Below, one piece after another: positions 25,543-34,501 of a DNA stretch of 64,000 bases (its first letter is position 1; the number at the start of each line of letters is the position of its first letter). The notes under the pieces are model-generated. The model did no database searches and was not told where the DNA came from. It worked only from the letters and a program-made list of their open reading frames with translations. The position numbers and the translations under genes were made by a program. Location: contig NZ_KE159568.1 in the NCBI RefSeq assembly GCF_000403845.2, positions 1,371,400 through 1,435,399 on the forward strand, written 5' to 3'. Source of the DNA: Eubacterium sp. 14-2 (GTDB taxonomy: Bacteria; Bacillota; Clostridia; Lachnospirales; Lachnospiraceae).

Positions 25543-25739
25543 CCATCTCATCTATGAACAGTTCCTGTTCTTTTTTCCTCGCCATACACTGTTATTAAAA
25601 ACGAAAATTATGGCATAAAGTTAAGCAACAGTAAAAAATAGTTCCTGCCCTTTAACTCACATTCAATTGTTTTTTGAATTCCCATCAGCTATACTATCCA
25701 TAGGATTGATTCAGAAAATTGTGAAGGAGACAGTGAAAC

Positions 25740-26783
25740 ATGGCAATAGGAGATGTCATCAGAAAATACAGAAAAAATAAAGGAATGACACAGGAGGAAA
25801 TGGCCGCCTGGCTTGGCATAACTACCCCTGCGGTCAACAAATGGGAAAGAGGTAACACACTGCCTGATATCACTTTACTTGCACCTATTGCGCGGCTGCT
25901 TGATATTACCACAGACGAACTCTTATCCTTTAAGGATGAATTAACAGATGAAGAAATTAACCAATATCTGTCAAATGTGCAAAAAGACCTGGAGAATAAG
26001 AGCTTCCATGAAGTGTTTATTTCTGTAAAAGAAAAAATTCAGGAATATCCAAACTGTGAAAAACTAATCTGGCAGGCAGCAGTCATCCTTGATGCGAACC
26101 GAATTACAATGAACCTTCCGAATAAAGAAAATTACGATGATACCATATTCGGATGGTTCGAGAGGTGTTTGCACTCAAAAAATGAACAAATTCATAACCA
26201 GGCGGCGGATTCGCTGTTTCATGGGTATTTTCGAAAAGAGGATTATGAAAAGGCAAATCAATATCTGGATTATTTCTCTTCGGAAAATCCGGAACGAAAA
26301 CGCAGGAAAGCACTCGTGAACAGTAAAACAGGAAAAAAGATGGAAGCCTGCCGTGAATACGAAGAATTAATTTTTACCGGGTATCAGCACATTCAAATGA
26401 CATTAAATGGTTTGCGTATGCTTTATATGGAAGATAACAATCATGAGATGGCAAAAAAACTTGCTGAGGTTTCTTCTTCTGCTGCGTCCACCTTTGAAAT
26501 GGGAAAATATAATGAGGTTTGTTTCGGATTGGAAGTTGCCGCATGGGAAAAGGACGTTGCATGGACAGCACAGCTTATGCAGGATATTTTGGAAAATATT
26601 GAGACAATCGGTGATTTTGCGAAATCCAGACTTTATCAACATATGACACTGAAAACTGTTGGCTCTGAATTTTCAACTGGATTAAAACAAAAACTGCTGG
26701 AATCGTTCACAGATGAATCCTTTTCTTATATGCAGGGAAATGAATACTGGGAAAAACTGAAAAGAGGAGTTTATAACAGTTAA
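25740..26783 (+). CDS. XRE-family regulator with helical repeat domain
   Basis: This gene encodes 347 residues. An XRE helix-turn-helix occupies 7-60 (IRKYRKNKGMTQEEMAAWLG, ITTPAVNKWERGNTLPD, LLAPIARLLDITTDELL). The remaining 280 residues are paired helices with a TPR-like rhythm (NYDDTIFGWFERCLHSKN, KANQYLDYFSSENPERKRR, YEELIFTGYQHIQ), as in peptide-sensing regulators. No partner gene is adjacent. It lies between two copies of the antisense/terminator module. Confidence 0.85.
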   Translation: MAIGDVIRKYRKNKGMTQEEMAAWLGITTPAVNKWERGNTLPDITLLAPIARLLDITTDELLSFKDELTDEEINQYLSNVQKDLENKSFHEVFISVKEKIQEYPNCEKLIWQAAVILDANRITMNLPNKENYDDTIFGWFERCLHSKNEQIHNQAADSLFHGYFRKEDYEKANQYLDYFSSENPERKRRKALVNSKTGKKMEACREYEELIFTGYQHIQMTLNGLRMLYMEDNNHEMAKKLAEVSSSAASTFEMGKYNEVCFGLEVAAWEKDVAWTAQLMQDILENIETIGDFAKSRLYQHMTLKTVGSEFSTGLKQKLLESFTDESFSYMQGNEYWEKLKRGVYNS

Positions 26784-26818
26784 ACCAAACAATTCCGGCT
26801 TCATTTATCCTGGCAGGA

Positions 26819-26899
26819 GCTTTTCCGGTACAGACAAAAAGAAGAATCCCTCAACTGTGTCCGCGGCACGGTCGGGGGATTCGTTCTCTGATTTCATGC
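26819..26899. repeat. Orphan terminator module (copy C, degenerate)
   Basis: The stretch CTTTTCCGGTACAGACAAAA then GAAGAATCCCTCAACT matches 11971-12008 with few changes, and the right arm is altered (GTCGGGGGATTC). The ATACTCATATC repeat and the antisense promoter are missing. It probably now acts as terminator of the XRE gene. Confidence 0.65.
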
Positions 26900-27031
26900 T
26901 TATTTTCCATCATTTAAAATCTTGCTCACTTCTTTCATGGATTTCTCCATAATGGTGATTTTTTTGGCAAGGGCCGGTTTTTTGTATGCTGTTTCTGCAA
27001 TCTTCTGTTTCATACTTTTTTTTCGTTTCAC
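26900..27031 (-). CDS. Small basic protein, 43 residues
   Basis: GTG 27031 follows CGGAGTG with nine bases spacing. The product starts VKRKKSMKQKIAETAYKKPA and continues LAKKITIMEKSMKEVSKILN, lysine-rich and helical. It is 48 bases downstream of the histidine kinase in the same direction and could be the last gene of that operon. No family recognised. Confidence 0.4.
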   Translation of the reverse strand: MKRKKSMKQKIAETAYKKPALAKKITIMEKSMKEVSKILNDGK

Positions 27032-27079
27032 AGAAATACACTCCGAATTTTCTTAATATTATATGCGCAAAGCAGTATA

Positions 27080-28531
27080 TCATTCCACCATGTCAGAGGC
27101 TTCCGGAAGTGTAAACCAGAATTCCACCCCGGATGCAAGATTATCCACACCATAATTTCCATTGTGCATGGTAACCACACTCTGGACAATATACAGCCCC
27201 AGCCCGGCATGGGCAAATCCATTTTTTTCATATCTGGGTTCTTTTCTGTTCCGATAAAAACCACTCCAGATATGTTCCATATCTTCTTTCGGAATGGGCC
27301 TTCCCTCATTATAAACGCTTACACGAACCGTATGATCCTGATTTTTTAATGTTAAGCGGATATTCCCGCCGATTTCTGTGTGTTCCAGTGCATTTGACAT
27401 ATAATTGCTGACAATCTGTTCAATATATTCCCGGTCACCTTCCACATAGCATTTTTCCGATAAAAAAGATTCCATATGGATTCTTTTCTTCTTAATCATA
27501 CCTTCGTATTTTCCAATAATATAATCCATAACTTCTTTCATATCAAATTTTTTCTGAATCATATTTTCCATCTGATGTTCCAGTATGGAATGATCCAGAA
27601 GGCGGCTGACCATATCAGACATTTTTGTTACTTCTTCCTGAATGGAAGCAATATAATATTCCCGTTCATCCTGGGTATATTCCAGCATTTCCGCCTGGCT
27701 GGAAATTACTGCCAGAGGTGTTTTCAGCTCATGGGAAATATTGGCGATTAAATCTTTGCGTCTTTTTTCCATCTGGTCCTGCCGCACATTGTGGTGAAGC
27801 ATCTGCTTTTTATTTTCTTCCAGTCTTCCCGTCTGTTCCTGAAGCCGCCGGGACATTTCATTTATACAGGCAGACAGCTGATTGAATTCTTCATACCTTC
27901 CCTTTTCCTGTACCTGAACAGAAAAATTACCATCTGTTATCTGTTCTGAAACGGAAATCAGCTGCTCTAAAGATTTCAGACGCTGTTTCCAGAAAAATAT
28001 CATAAAAATACTTCCGGGTATCATCATTAAAACGAACATGGACAGATAAAATATTTCTGCCATGGTAATACTTTTTCTGCCTGCGGCAATATCTTTAATC
28101 ACGATATAATAATCTTTCTCACTCTGATTCATGATTCCCCGATATTTGGCTGTTTCCAGCAATTTTCCATTGCTTCGGATAATTTCCGGTTTTCTGGAAA
28201 AGGCGTCCAGTTTTCTGACTATATTTCGAGTAATAGCATGTTTTTCACTGTCACTATTTTTCGTAACATAAACAGGATTCATATCTTCGTCTGCAATATA
28301 AAAACTCAGATTCTCATTTTCATAATTTGCAAACATTACATAATCTTTTTCTTCCAGCTCCGCCAGATCTATTTCTCCAATATCACTGTATGCCTGTATA
28401 ATCTGTTTATCTTTGACATATTCATAATAAACAGGCATAAAAATTGTATACAGCAGAATACTGATTCCCGTTATGGCAAGCAAAAATACACACTGCACTA
28501 AAAATATATCTGAATTAAGTTTCCTTTTCAT
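27080..28531 (-). CDS. Sensor histidine kinase
   Basis: This gene encodes 483 residues from ATG 28531, which has GGAAAAGG upstream; a TTG 15 bases earlier is less likely. It has a transmembrane helix at 11-32, an extracytoplasmic sensor (35-155), a second helix 159-180 and HAMP 181-235. HisKA follows with H267 in NISHELKTPLAV, and an ATPase with SNALEHT-type N box and AGLGLYIVQ G2. It overlaps the response regulator gene by 17 bases. The signal is unknown. The operon also has a PP-loop enzyme, an uncommon partner. Confidence 0.88.
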   Translation of the reverse strand: MKRKLNSDIFLVQCVFLLAITGISILLYTIFMPVYYEYVKDKQIIQAYSDIGEIDLAELEEKDYVMFANYENENLSFYIADEDMNPVYVTKNSDSEKHAITRNIVRKLDAFSRKPEIIRSNGKLLETAKYRGIMNQSEKDYYIVIKDIAAGRKSITMAEIFYLSMFVLMMIPGSIFMIFFWKQRLKSLEQLISVSEQITDGNFSVQVQEKGRYEEFNQLSACINEMSRRLQEQTGRLEENKKQMLHHNVRQDQMEKRRKDLIANISHELKTPLAVISSQAEMLEYTQDEREYYIASIQEEVTKMSDMVSRLLDHSILEHQMENMIQKKFDMKEVMDYIIGKYEGMIKKKRIHMESFLSEKCYVEGDREYIEQIVSNYMSNALEHTEIGGNIRLTLKNQDHTVRVSVYNEGRPIPKEDMEHIWSGFYRNRKEPRYEKNGFAHAGLGLYIVQSVVTMHNGNYGVDNLASGVEFWFTLPEASDMVE

Positions 28532-29204
28532 TGCCTTTTCCCTCAAAACAATATCCTATTCCATACACAGTTCGGATATAAGATACGCTCCCCAGCTTTT
28601 TACGGAGCTGTTTTACAATAGTATCAATGGTTCTGGTATCTCCCACATAATGGTATCCCCATATACTGTCGAGAATATGATCCCTTGTCAGTACAACTCC
28701 TTCATTTTTCATAAAGAAAAGAATCAGTTCAAATTCCTTTGGTGTTGTTTCCACAAATACATCTTTTACATACAGCTTATGTGCTCCAACCTCTATTCGG
28801 ACATCTCCTGATATAAGAAAATCTTCTTCCTGGCGAAACCGTTTGATCAATGCTTCCACATGCATTTTTACCACAGCCAGGGAATAAGGTTTTACAATGT
28901 AATTATCTGCGCCATGAGAAAGACTCTCCAGCTGGTCTTCCACTTCTTCTTTGGCTGTCAGCATAATAATCGGTACATTTGAAGTTAAGCGAATCTGTTT
29001 TAATACTTCGTTTCCATCCATAAAAGGCAGCATAATATCCAGAAGTACACAGCTTATCTCTTCTCTGTGGGCTTTAAACTGCCGGATCCCTTCCAGTCCA
29101 TTTTCTGCTTTATAGACCTGGTATTCATGGATGGTAAAAAAATCTGTCAGCGCTTTTAATAATTTTTTTTCATCTTCAATGACTAAAATACTTGTTTTTT
29201 TCAT
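28515..29204 (-). CDS. OmpR-family response regulator
   Basis: This gene encodes 229 residues. The receiver has E10-D11-E12, phospho-acceptor D56 (CVLLDIMLPFMDG) and the IVKPY lysine. The winged-helix effector ends SYIRTVYGIGYCFEG. The ATG overlaps the stop of the PP-loop gene by ATGA. It pairs with the kinase that follows. Confidence 0.92.
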   Translation of the reverse strand: MKKTSILVIEDEKKLLKALTDFFTIHEYQVYKAENGLEGIRQFKAHREEISCVLLDIMLPFMDGNEVLKQIRLTSNVPIIMLTAKEEVEDQLESLSHGADNYIVKPYSLAVVKMHVEALIKRFRQEEDFLISGDVRIEVGAHKLYVKDVFVETTPKEFELILFFMKNEGVVLTRDHILDSIWGYHYVGDTRTIDTIVKQLRKKLGSVSYIRTVYGIGYCFEGKGNEKET

Positions 29205-30205
29205 TTTTCCTTTATTTGTATTCTGTCCTCAAATCTTCGTTTTTCCTGTTTCGATATCGTTGTATAGTGTTTTGTATCCCGTTCCAGAATCCGGTCCATT
29301 TCTTCCAGCGTCATTTTTCCTCTCCGTACTTCCACGGACAATTCTCCCTGACGAATGGGCATTCCCCGTTTCTTGATACTCATATGCTCTGCCATGGCGT
29401 GAGCAAAACAATCAGGATGACCTCCTGCTTTCTTTTCCGGCCTGGTCCATCCGATACTCTTTTCCAGTGTACGCATAACATCTTCTTCTTTTATATCATG
29501 ATAGGCAAAATAAGACAAGGCTTCTACTTCAATATCATCCAGATAATCCGTTTTTCCCGCTTTCCTGAGTTTCTTTTCCAGTCCATGGAACATCTGATAT
29601 TCAAAATCCAGAAGGGAATGGGAAGTTTCAAAAGGCTCCAGATGCTTTTTTTTCAATGCTGTCTGTAAAATCTGGCCTCTGGTTCGTCCGTTTACAATCA
29701 GAGGAATTCCATACTGCTCTGCAAGCAGAAAACTGTAATAGTGCATATAATGAAAACAGACAGAACAGAAATTATGGAGAAATTTTACACACAGGCTGTA
29801 TGTTTTCCTCAACTCTTCATCATCCATGGAAAATGTAATATGGTCCACAGGCATTTTCTGCAGGGCATTTTCAATATTTTTTCTTCCGTATTCTGTAGAA
29901 AAACCATTCTGAAAGGTAAAAGCCAACACCCGCATGCCATATTTTTTCTTTAACTGATGAATCACATATGTACTGTCTTTTCCGCCGCTGAATCCCACGA
30001 GACAGTCATATTTACTGCCATTTTCTTTTGCTTTCTTTTTTGCATACTCTGTTTTTTCACGAAAGATTTTTTCCAGCCCTGGCGAATCTTCCAGAAAATC
30101 CCGATTTTCCTGATAGAAATTACAGTAATTACAAACTCCTTTTTCATCAAATTTAATTTTTCTGTAATGGTCCGGAAGTCCGCAAATCACACATCTTTTG
30201 TCCAA
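29201..30205 (-). CDS. PP-loop ATPase, N-acetyl sugar amidotransferase-like
   Basis: This gene encodes 334 residues. An N-terminal zinc ribbon (C5-x-x-C8 and C25-x-x-C28 in GVCNYC) precedes the PP-loop SGGKDS (73-78), the plan of the WbpG-type amidotransferases that aminate sugar nucleotides, and of related tRNA thiolation enzymes. A strand NGRTRGQILQTAL and a second Cys region FCSVCFHYMHYY follow. No glutaminase partner or sugar genes are near. The start of the two-component genes overlaps its stop, so the enzyme and the regulators are made together. Substrate unknown. Confidence 0.7.
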   Translation of the reverse strand: MDKRCVICGLPDHYRKIKFDEKGVCNYCNFYQENRDFLEDSPGLEKIFREKTEYAKKKAKENGSKYDCLVGFSGGKDSTYVIHQLKKKYGMRVLAFTFQNGFSTEYGRKNIENALQKMPVDHITFSMDDEELRKTYSLCVKFLHNFCSVCFHYMHYYSFLLAEQYGIPLIVNGRTRGQILQTALKKKHLEPFETSHSLLDFEYQMFHGLEKKLRKAGKTDYLDDIEVEALSYFAYHDIKEEDVMRTLEKSIGWTRPEKKAGGHPDCFAHAMAEHMSIKKRGMPIRQGELSVEVRRGKMTLEEMDRILERDTKHYTTISKQEKRRFEDRIQIKEK

Positions 30206-30337
30206 TTTTATTACCGCCTTTCTGTTATCTGATACTGTGTCCCATTATAATTATGAATTTTGATAGAAATTTGAGAACGTATAAAACAGTATTTAATAAC
30301 AGATCTTTCCTGTAAGAAAACAAAGAATGCGCATAAA

Positions 30338-30363
30338 AGGAACCCCGCATTTTCATGCGAGGT
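30338..30363 (-). terminator. Terminator of the Pro/Glu repeat gene
   Basis: AACCTCGCAT-GAAA-ATGCGGGGTT is followed on the minus strand by CCTTTTATG. It lies ten bases after the stop at 30373. Confidence 0.7.
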
Positions 30364-30372
30364 TCAGATTTT

Positions 30373-32313
30373 TTACATATTAGCTATCAAAGCTGCAATA
30401 TCCTCCGGACTCATAGCCCTGTTTGGATCAGATAAATCCGGTAACGGAGGCTTTATATCTTCCATAATTCCAACAGTTGTATCCGGCAATTCTTCTGTTG
30501 CAGCATTTGCAATTAAAGCTGCGATTTCTTCCGGTCTCAGAATACCGGCCGATGCTCCTGGTTTTGGCACAGGTATCATCTTAGGCTCAACATTCAGCTC
30601 CGGCATTAATGTTGGCTCAATGACTGGTTCCGGTATGGGTTCTGACTCTTCAACAGGTTCCTCATCAGCACTGGCCAGTAAAGCCATGATTTCTTCCGGC
30701 GTCAGCATATTATTGATTTCCGGCATTTCTATTGGCTCCGGCATTTCTGATGCTTCCGGTTCTGCTGTTATCATTGGTTCCTGTATTTCTGCCGGTTCTT
30801 CCATTGCAATTGGTTCCGGCATTGGTTCTTCTGTTATCACTGATTCAGATACCGCTTCTTCCGCCGCAATTGGCTCTGATTCAGGGATTTCCACCAATTC
30901 CGGCATTGACTCTTCCATTGCAATTGGTTCCGGTTCTGGCATCTCCACTGACTCCGGTTCTGCTGTCACTTCTGGTATCGGTTCTTCCATTACCACTGGT
31001 TCCGGTATGGGTTCTTCTGCTGCCATCGGTTCCGGGACTTCCACTGGTTCTGGTATTGCTTCTTCCATTATGGTTGGTTCCGGTTCTGGCATTTCTACTG
31101 ACTCTGGTTCAGAAACTGATTCTTCCATTATCATCGGTTCCGGTTCTGAAATCAGTTCTTCCATTACAGTCGGTTCCGGTTCTGACGCTATTACCGGTTC
31201 CAGGGTTGGTTCCGGTGTTTCTGCCGGTTCTTCCATCATAATTGGCTCCGGCTCTGATATTTCCACTGGCTCTGGTTCAGAAACTGCTTCTTCCATTACC
31301 ACCGGTTCCGGCATTGGCTCTTCCGCTGTTATCAGTTCCGGTATTTCCACTGTTTCTGGTATTACAGCCGGCTGTGATTCTTCTGATACTGCAACCTCAG
31401 AAACCGGCTCTTCCATTACCACCGATTCCGGCATTGGCTCTTCCGCTGTTATCGGTTCCGGTTCTGCTGACATTTCCGGTATTTCTACTGGCTCTGTCGC
31501 TTCCGATTCTGCTGGCATCTCCGGTATTATAACAGGTTCTGGCTCCTGAATCATAACCGGTTCCGGTTCTGACGCTATTACCTGTTCCGGCATTGGCACC
31601 GGTTCAACATAGGAACTTTCTTTTATGATGGAAACCTGATCCATCACAGACTGAGGAATCTGGTCAATTTTTTCAGGTATCACATCAATAATATCTTTTA
31701 TCAGACTGGAAGACTGCTGAATCTTCTCTATTAACTCCTTCTGATCATCATCCATTTTCTGTATCTTCTTCTGATATATTTCATCCTGTTTGGATAAAAC
31801 CTCATCCTTCATTTCATAAATGGACTGTTGAAATTCTTCCATCTGTTTTAACAACTGGTCGTTGGAATTCATCAGAGCATTGGCATTTTCCTTACTGCGG
31901 CTGATTGTGATTTTAGCAACTTTTTTCTGACCATCCATCAGAGATTCCAGCATATTGGCAATTTTCTTCTGATTTACAGAATTTGCCTTTTCCAGAGGCA
32001 TAATTTTCTGACCGATAAAATTCAGCTTTTCATCCAGTTCCTGGAATTTTTTCTGTGAAACCAGATGTGTGGACTTCTCCGCTTTCATAATATCCACATA
32101 CTGTTCTTCTGAACGCTGGCTTTCCCTTTCTCCCAGTTTCAGCCATCTGCTGATTGTCAGGCTGACACAGACTAACGTTACAATTGCAGCAATCCCCAGG
32201 ATCTGGTAATTATTCTGCATATTGACAATAATATAAATATCAAATAAAAATACAAATAAGGTAATAACCGATATGGCCTGTACTTTTATCTTTCGTGAAC
32301 TGTCATTTTCCAT
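30373..32313 (-). CDS. Membrane-anchored coiled-coil protein with Pro/Glu repeats
   Basis: This gene encodes 646 residues. Two hydrophobic helices (about 12-30 and 33-53) anchor the N-terminus and are followed by a coiled coil (65-215). Roughly 230-560 is a degenerate tandem array of EPEPV-x-x-EEP units, almost only Pro, Glu, Val, Met, Ile, Ala and Ser. At the C-terminus three copies of one motif appear: LTPEEIMALLASADEE, LRPEEIAALIANAATEE and MSPEDIAALIANM. That motif resembles the LSQEEIDALL start of FliM/FliN-type proteins, a short binding helix. A stiff spacer holding docking motifs away from the membrane is a reasonable model. The protein family is not known to me. Confidence 0.65.
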   Translation of the reverse strand: MENDSSRKIKVQAISVITLFVFLFDIYIIVNMQNNYQILGIAAIVTLVCVSLTISRWLKLGERESQRSEEQYVDIMKAEKSTHLVSQKKFQELDEKLNFIGQKIMPLEKANSVNQKKIANMLESLMDGQKKVAKITISRSKENANALMNSNDQLLKQMEEFQQSIYEMKDEVLSKQDEIYQKKIQKMDDDQKELIEKIQQSSSLIKDIIDVIPEKIDQIPQSVMDQVSIIKESSYVEPVPMPEQVIASEPEPVMIQEPEPVIIPEMPAESEATEPVEIPEMSAEPEPITAEEPMPESVVMEEPVSEVAVSEESQPAVIPETVEIPELITAEEPMPEPVVMEEAVSEPEPVEISEPEPIMMEEPAETPEPTLEPVIASEPEPTVMEELISEPEPMIMEESVSEPESVEMPEPEPTIMEEAIPEPVEVPEPMAAEEPIPEPVVMEEPIPEVTAEPESVEMPEPEPIAMEESMPELVEIPESEPIAAEEAVSESVITEEPMPEPIAMEEPAEIQEPMITAEPEASEMPEPIEMPEINNMLTPEEIMALLASADEEPVEESEPIPEPVIEPTLMPELNVEPKMIPVPKPGASAGILRPEEIAALIANAATEELPDTTVGIMEDIKPPLPDLSDPNRAMSPEDIAALIANM

Positions 32314-32550
32314 TTATTTTCCTCCGTCGTACAAATGAAATATTCAAAATCACAAATACAGTATGGTAAATTATGCCGGTGCGGCATACATAATAATCTT
32401 TTGGTATTATAACACAAAATTTATTGCTTTGCAAACCTTCTTACTGATACTTTTCTATCTTTTGCCTGTCATCCTTACATATATCATACCGTCATTATTT
32501 CTGTAAAAATAAATCGAAAAACAGCTCTGTTCCACCTTTCATATACAGGT

Positions 32551-32982
32551 TTGAATCAAAATTGCAGGGCAGATATTTCCAAAAAACTTGGAATACGACC
32601 TTCTGATGATTCAAATTCCATGATGCCTCAACGTCTTATTTATGCCACGAAAGACTTTCGAAATGCTATAGCACATAACGATGTAGTTTTCGATACACGT
32701 TTCCGAACTGGAAGCATTGATAAACAGGTAGGAAATGCTATTTTCAATGCTACTGGAGTAAGGGGATTAACTTTTGAAACTATTACAGACTATTTAGTTT
32801 TAGTAATTTACCAATTGAAACTTCTTCATATATCAAAAACAGAAATGAAACATATTATATCGGGATTTGAAGATATAGTAGAAAAATTACGCAATAGTGT
32901 TCCAATAAGTATTTTTAACCAGATTATCCATACTGATAATAATGCTAAACTCACCAAATTAAAAAATTTTGTTAAATCGTAA
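32551..32982 (+). pseudogene. Abi-like (HEPN) C-terminal fragment
   Basis: The frame opens at a TTG without ribosome site and encodes 143 residues. FRNAIAHNDVVFD (36-48) has the HEPN motif R37-x4-H42 found in Abi_2 (AbiD/AbiF) abortive-infection proteins, and the helical tail matches that family's end. Complete members have about 300 residues, so the N-terminal half is missing. It is probably inactive. Its low GC differs from the neighbours. The gap before it (32314-32550) shows only a promoter region for the leftward gene. Confidence 0.65.
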
Positions 32983-32988
32983 AAATCC

Positions 32989-33087
32989 TTGCATTTTTTA
33001 CGCCTTTCCTGTATACTATAAATGTGAATAGCGGTGCGTCTCTACGGAGCGTACTTGAGAGAATCGGATGCGTCCGGTTCTCTTTTT
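32989..33087 (+). ncRNA. Promoter and short putative small RNA
   Basis: TTGCAT (32989-32994), a 17-base spacer and TATACT (33012-33017) make a near-consensus promoter with start near 33024. About 35 bases later an 11-pair stem AGAGAATCGGA / TCCGGTTCTCT (33058-33083) with a TGCG tetraloop is followed by five T, a strong terminator. The product would be about 64 nt, with a small upstream hairpin (GTGCG/GCGTAC-like, 33034-33054) and no start codon with ribosome site. I cannot match it to a known RNA. Confidence 0.55.
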
Positions 33088-33280
33088 AATAAAAAAAGTT
33101 TATCTATATCTTTTAAATAAATATTCCTGTATGATAATCTATAACTTCGTCTCAACATGTGACAAAGTTATAGTCTTGAACTAAAAACTCTCGCCTTTTC
33201 AATTAGCAAGATTTTCAGCAAAATTTTTCGGACAATTAGCAGAACCGCTATTTTGATTAGTAAACTCAGATATAGTAAAA

Positions 33281-33318
33281 TACCGGAAACTCTGGAACCC
33301 CAGATTCCCGGCATTTTT
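33281..33318 (-). terminator. Terminator of tRNA-Arg
   Basis: Minus strand: CCGGGAATCTGG-GGTT-CCAGAGTTTCCGG, followed by TATTTTA. It starts a few bases after the tRNA 3' end. Confidence 0.7.
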
Positions 33319-33323
33319 ATAGA

Positions 33324-33397
33324 CGTCGCTAAGAGGATTTGAACCTCCGGCCTACCGCTTAGGAGGCGGTCGCTCTATCCAGCTGAGCTATAGCGAC
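33324..33397 (-). tRNA. tRNA-Arg (CCT)
   Basis: The minus strand folds as a full cloverleaf. The acceptor GTCGCTA/TAGCGAC and a D arm with AGCTCAGCTGGATAGAGC are present. The anticodon arm ACCGC-CTCCTAA-GCGGT has anticodon CCT, and the T arm reads CGGAGG-TTCAAAT-CCTC. CCA is not encoded. It is the only complete tRNA in the window. An Abi remnant and a lone promoter lie on its 3' side, where mobile DNA often sits. Confidence 0.95.
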
Positions 33398-33451
33398 AAT
33401 TACAGAATCTATTATATTTTAATAGTTTCCAACTGTTTTGTCAATAACTTT

Positions 33452-34330
33452 TTACATCTGATAATGCACCTTCCCCTGCATCCAGATAGTACCTTTAAAT
33501 CTCCGGCCCACTGCAGGTTCACCCATTAAATCTTCCTGATTCACACAGACGTCAAATACCAGATGATTACTGTTCAGAGTCAGAACATAAGATTTTTCCT
33601 TTGTCTCCTTATTTTCTGCTGTATAGAAATCAAGAATTTCTCCCATAATACTGTACTGATCGCTCTCAATTCCGTAAGGCATAAAATAAGTATCTACAAT
33701 AGAGAGAATATCCTCCGTCATAACCCGCCTGGAAATCATGGAATAAGTGTCTATGTCTTCCAGAGTCAGGCTTTCCATGGCTTCCTCATCGCCTTCCCTT
33801 GCAGCCGCCATCAGATGATTCCTGTTATTGGTATATTTTTCACCGCTTTTAATCTGATTTTCATTTTTATACACAGGAAGGATAATTTTTCCACCGGTAG
33901 ACAAAGCGGAAATGGTAGTATTTACAGGCATTCTTCTTGCATTTTTCGTCCGGCATTCCTGGAGATATTCCACTGCATTCTGCAGATAAAATATCAGAGT
34001 TACACCAATTCTCATTTCATCGCAGACACCTGCATAAGCCTCACGGTCAGAACGCTTTTCAATTTCCACTCTCTCTTCTGTACTGATTCCGCTTCCTTTA
34101 AAATAGGGATAATAGTATTCTGCATGAAATTTGTCCTCCACATAAAATCCTCGAACTGCAATTCCTGTAAATTCTCCAAATTCTCTGCTTAACTCTGCAA
34201 AAACATTTCCTTCCTCATCCTCTGTCACAATCTTCTGATCCGGATGTTCTATAATCTCTCCGATTAACAAATCGAGTTCACTTTTATTTTTTAAATTCTT
34301 GAATCCGATACTTCTCAAATAACTATGCAA
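33452..34330 (-). CDS. DUF3881-family protein
   Basis: This 292-residue soluble, acidic protein starts MHSYLRSIGFKNLKNKSEL and ends with a strand-rich RRFKGTIWMQGKVHY. This is the pattern of DUF3881, a family of unknown role seen near the origin in Lachnospiraceae. No catalytic motif is visible. It is convergent with nothing and lies 60 bases downstream of tRNA-Arg on the same strand. Confidence 0.65.
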   Translation of the reverse strand: MHSYLRSIGFKNLKNKSELDLLIGEIIEHPDQKIVTEDEEGNVFAELSREFGEFTGIAVRGFYVEDKFHAEYYYPYFKGSGISTEERVEIEKRSDREAYAGVCDEMRIGVTLIFYLQNAVEYLQECRTKNARRMPVNTTISALSTGGKIILPVYKNENQIKSGEKYTNNRNHLMAAAREGDEEAMESLTLEDIDTYSMISRRVMTEDILSIVDTYFMPYGIESDQYSIMGEILDFYTAENKETKEKSYVLTLNSNHLVFDVCVNQEDLMGEPAVGRRFKGTIWMQGKVHYQM

Positions 34331-34501
34331 GTTTTTCCCCTCCCTCCTGGGATAAAAACAAATTTCACTTTCTGGAATCTAAATGCTTCTTTTTTTCATT
34401 ATATAATATAAAATAAAATTTTGCAATTTTTTTTGTTTACTTCTGCTGAAAATTATTTAAAAACCCATAAAATCCCAATCTGTTCTGTTCATTTCTTTCA
34501 G

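Noticed and set aside
30620-31549. Long plus-strand frames rich in Gly/Ser and Pro/Leu across the Pro/Glu repeat gene
   Set aside because: They are antisense readings of the repetitive codons of the real leftward gene and have no ribosome sites.
30600-31600. Regularly repeated DNA that could be taken for a CRISPR array
   Set aside because: The repeats are degenerate, vary in spacing, and stay in frame as coding sequence; no unique spacers or cas genes are present.
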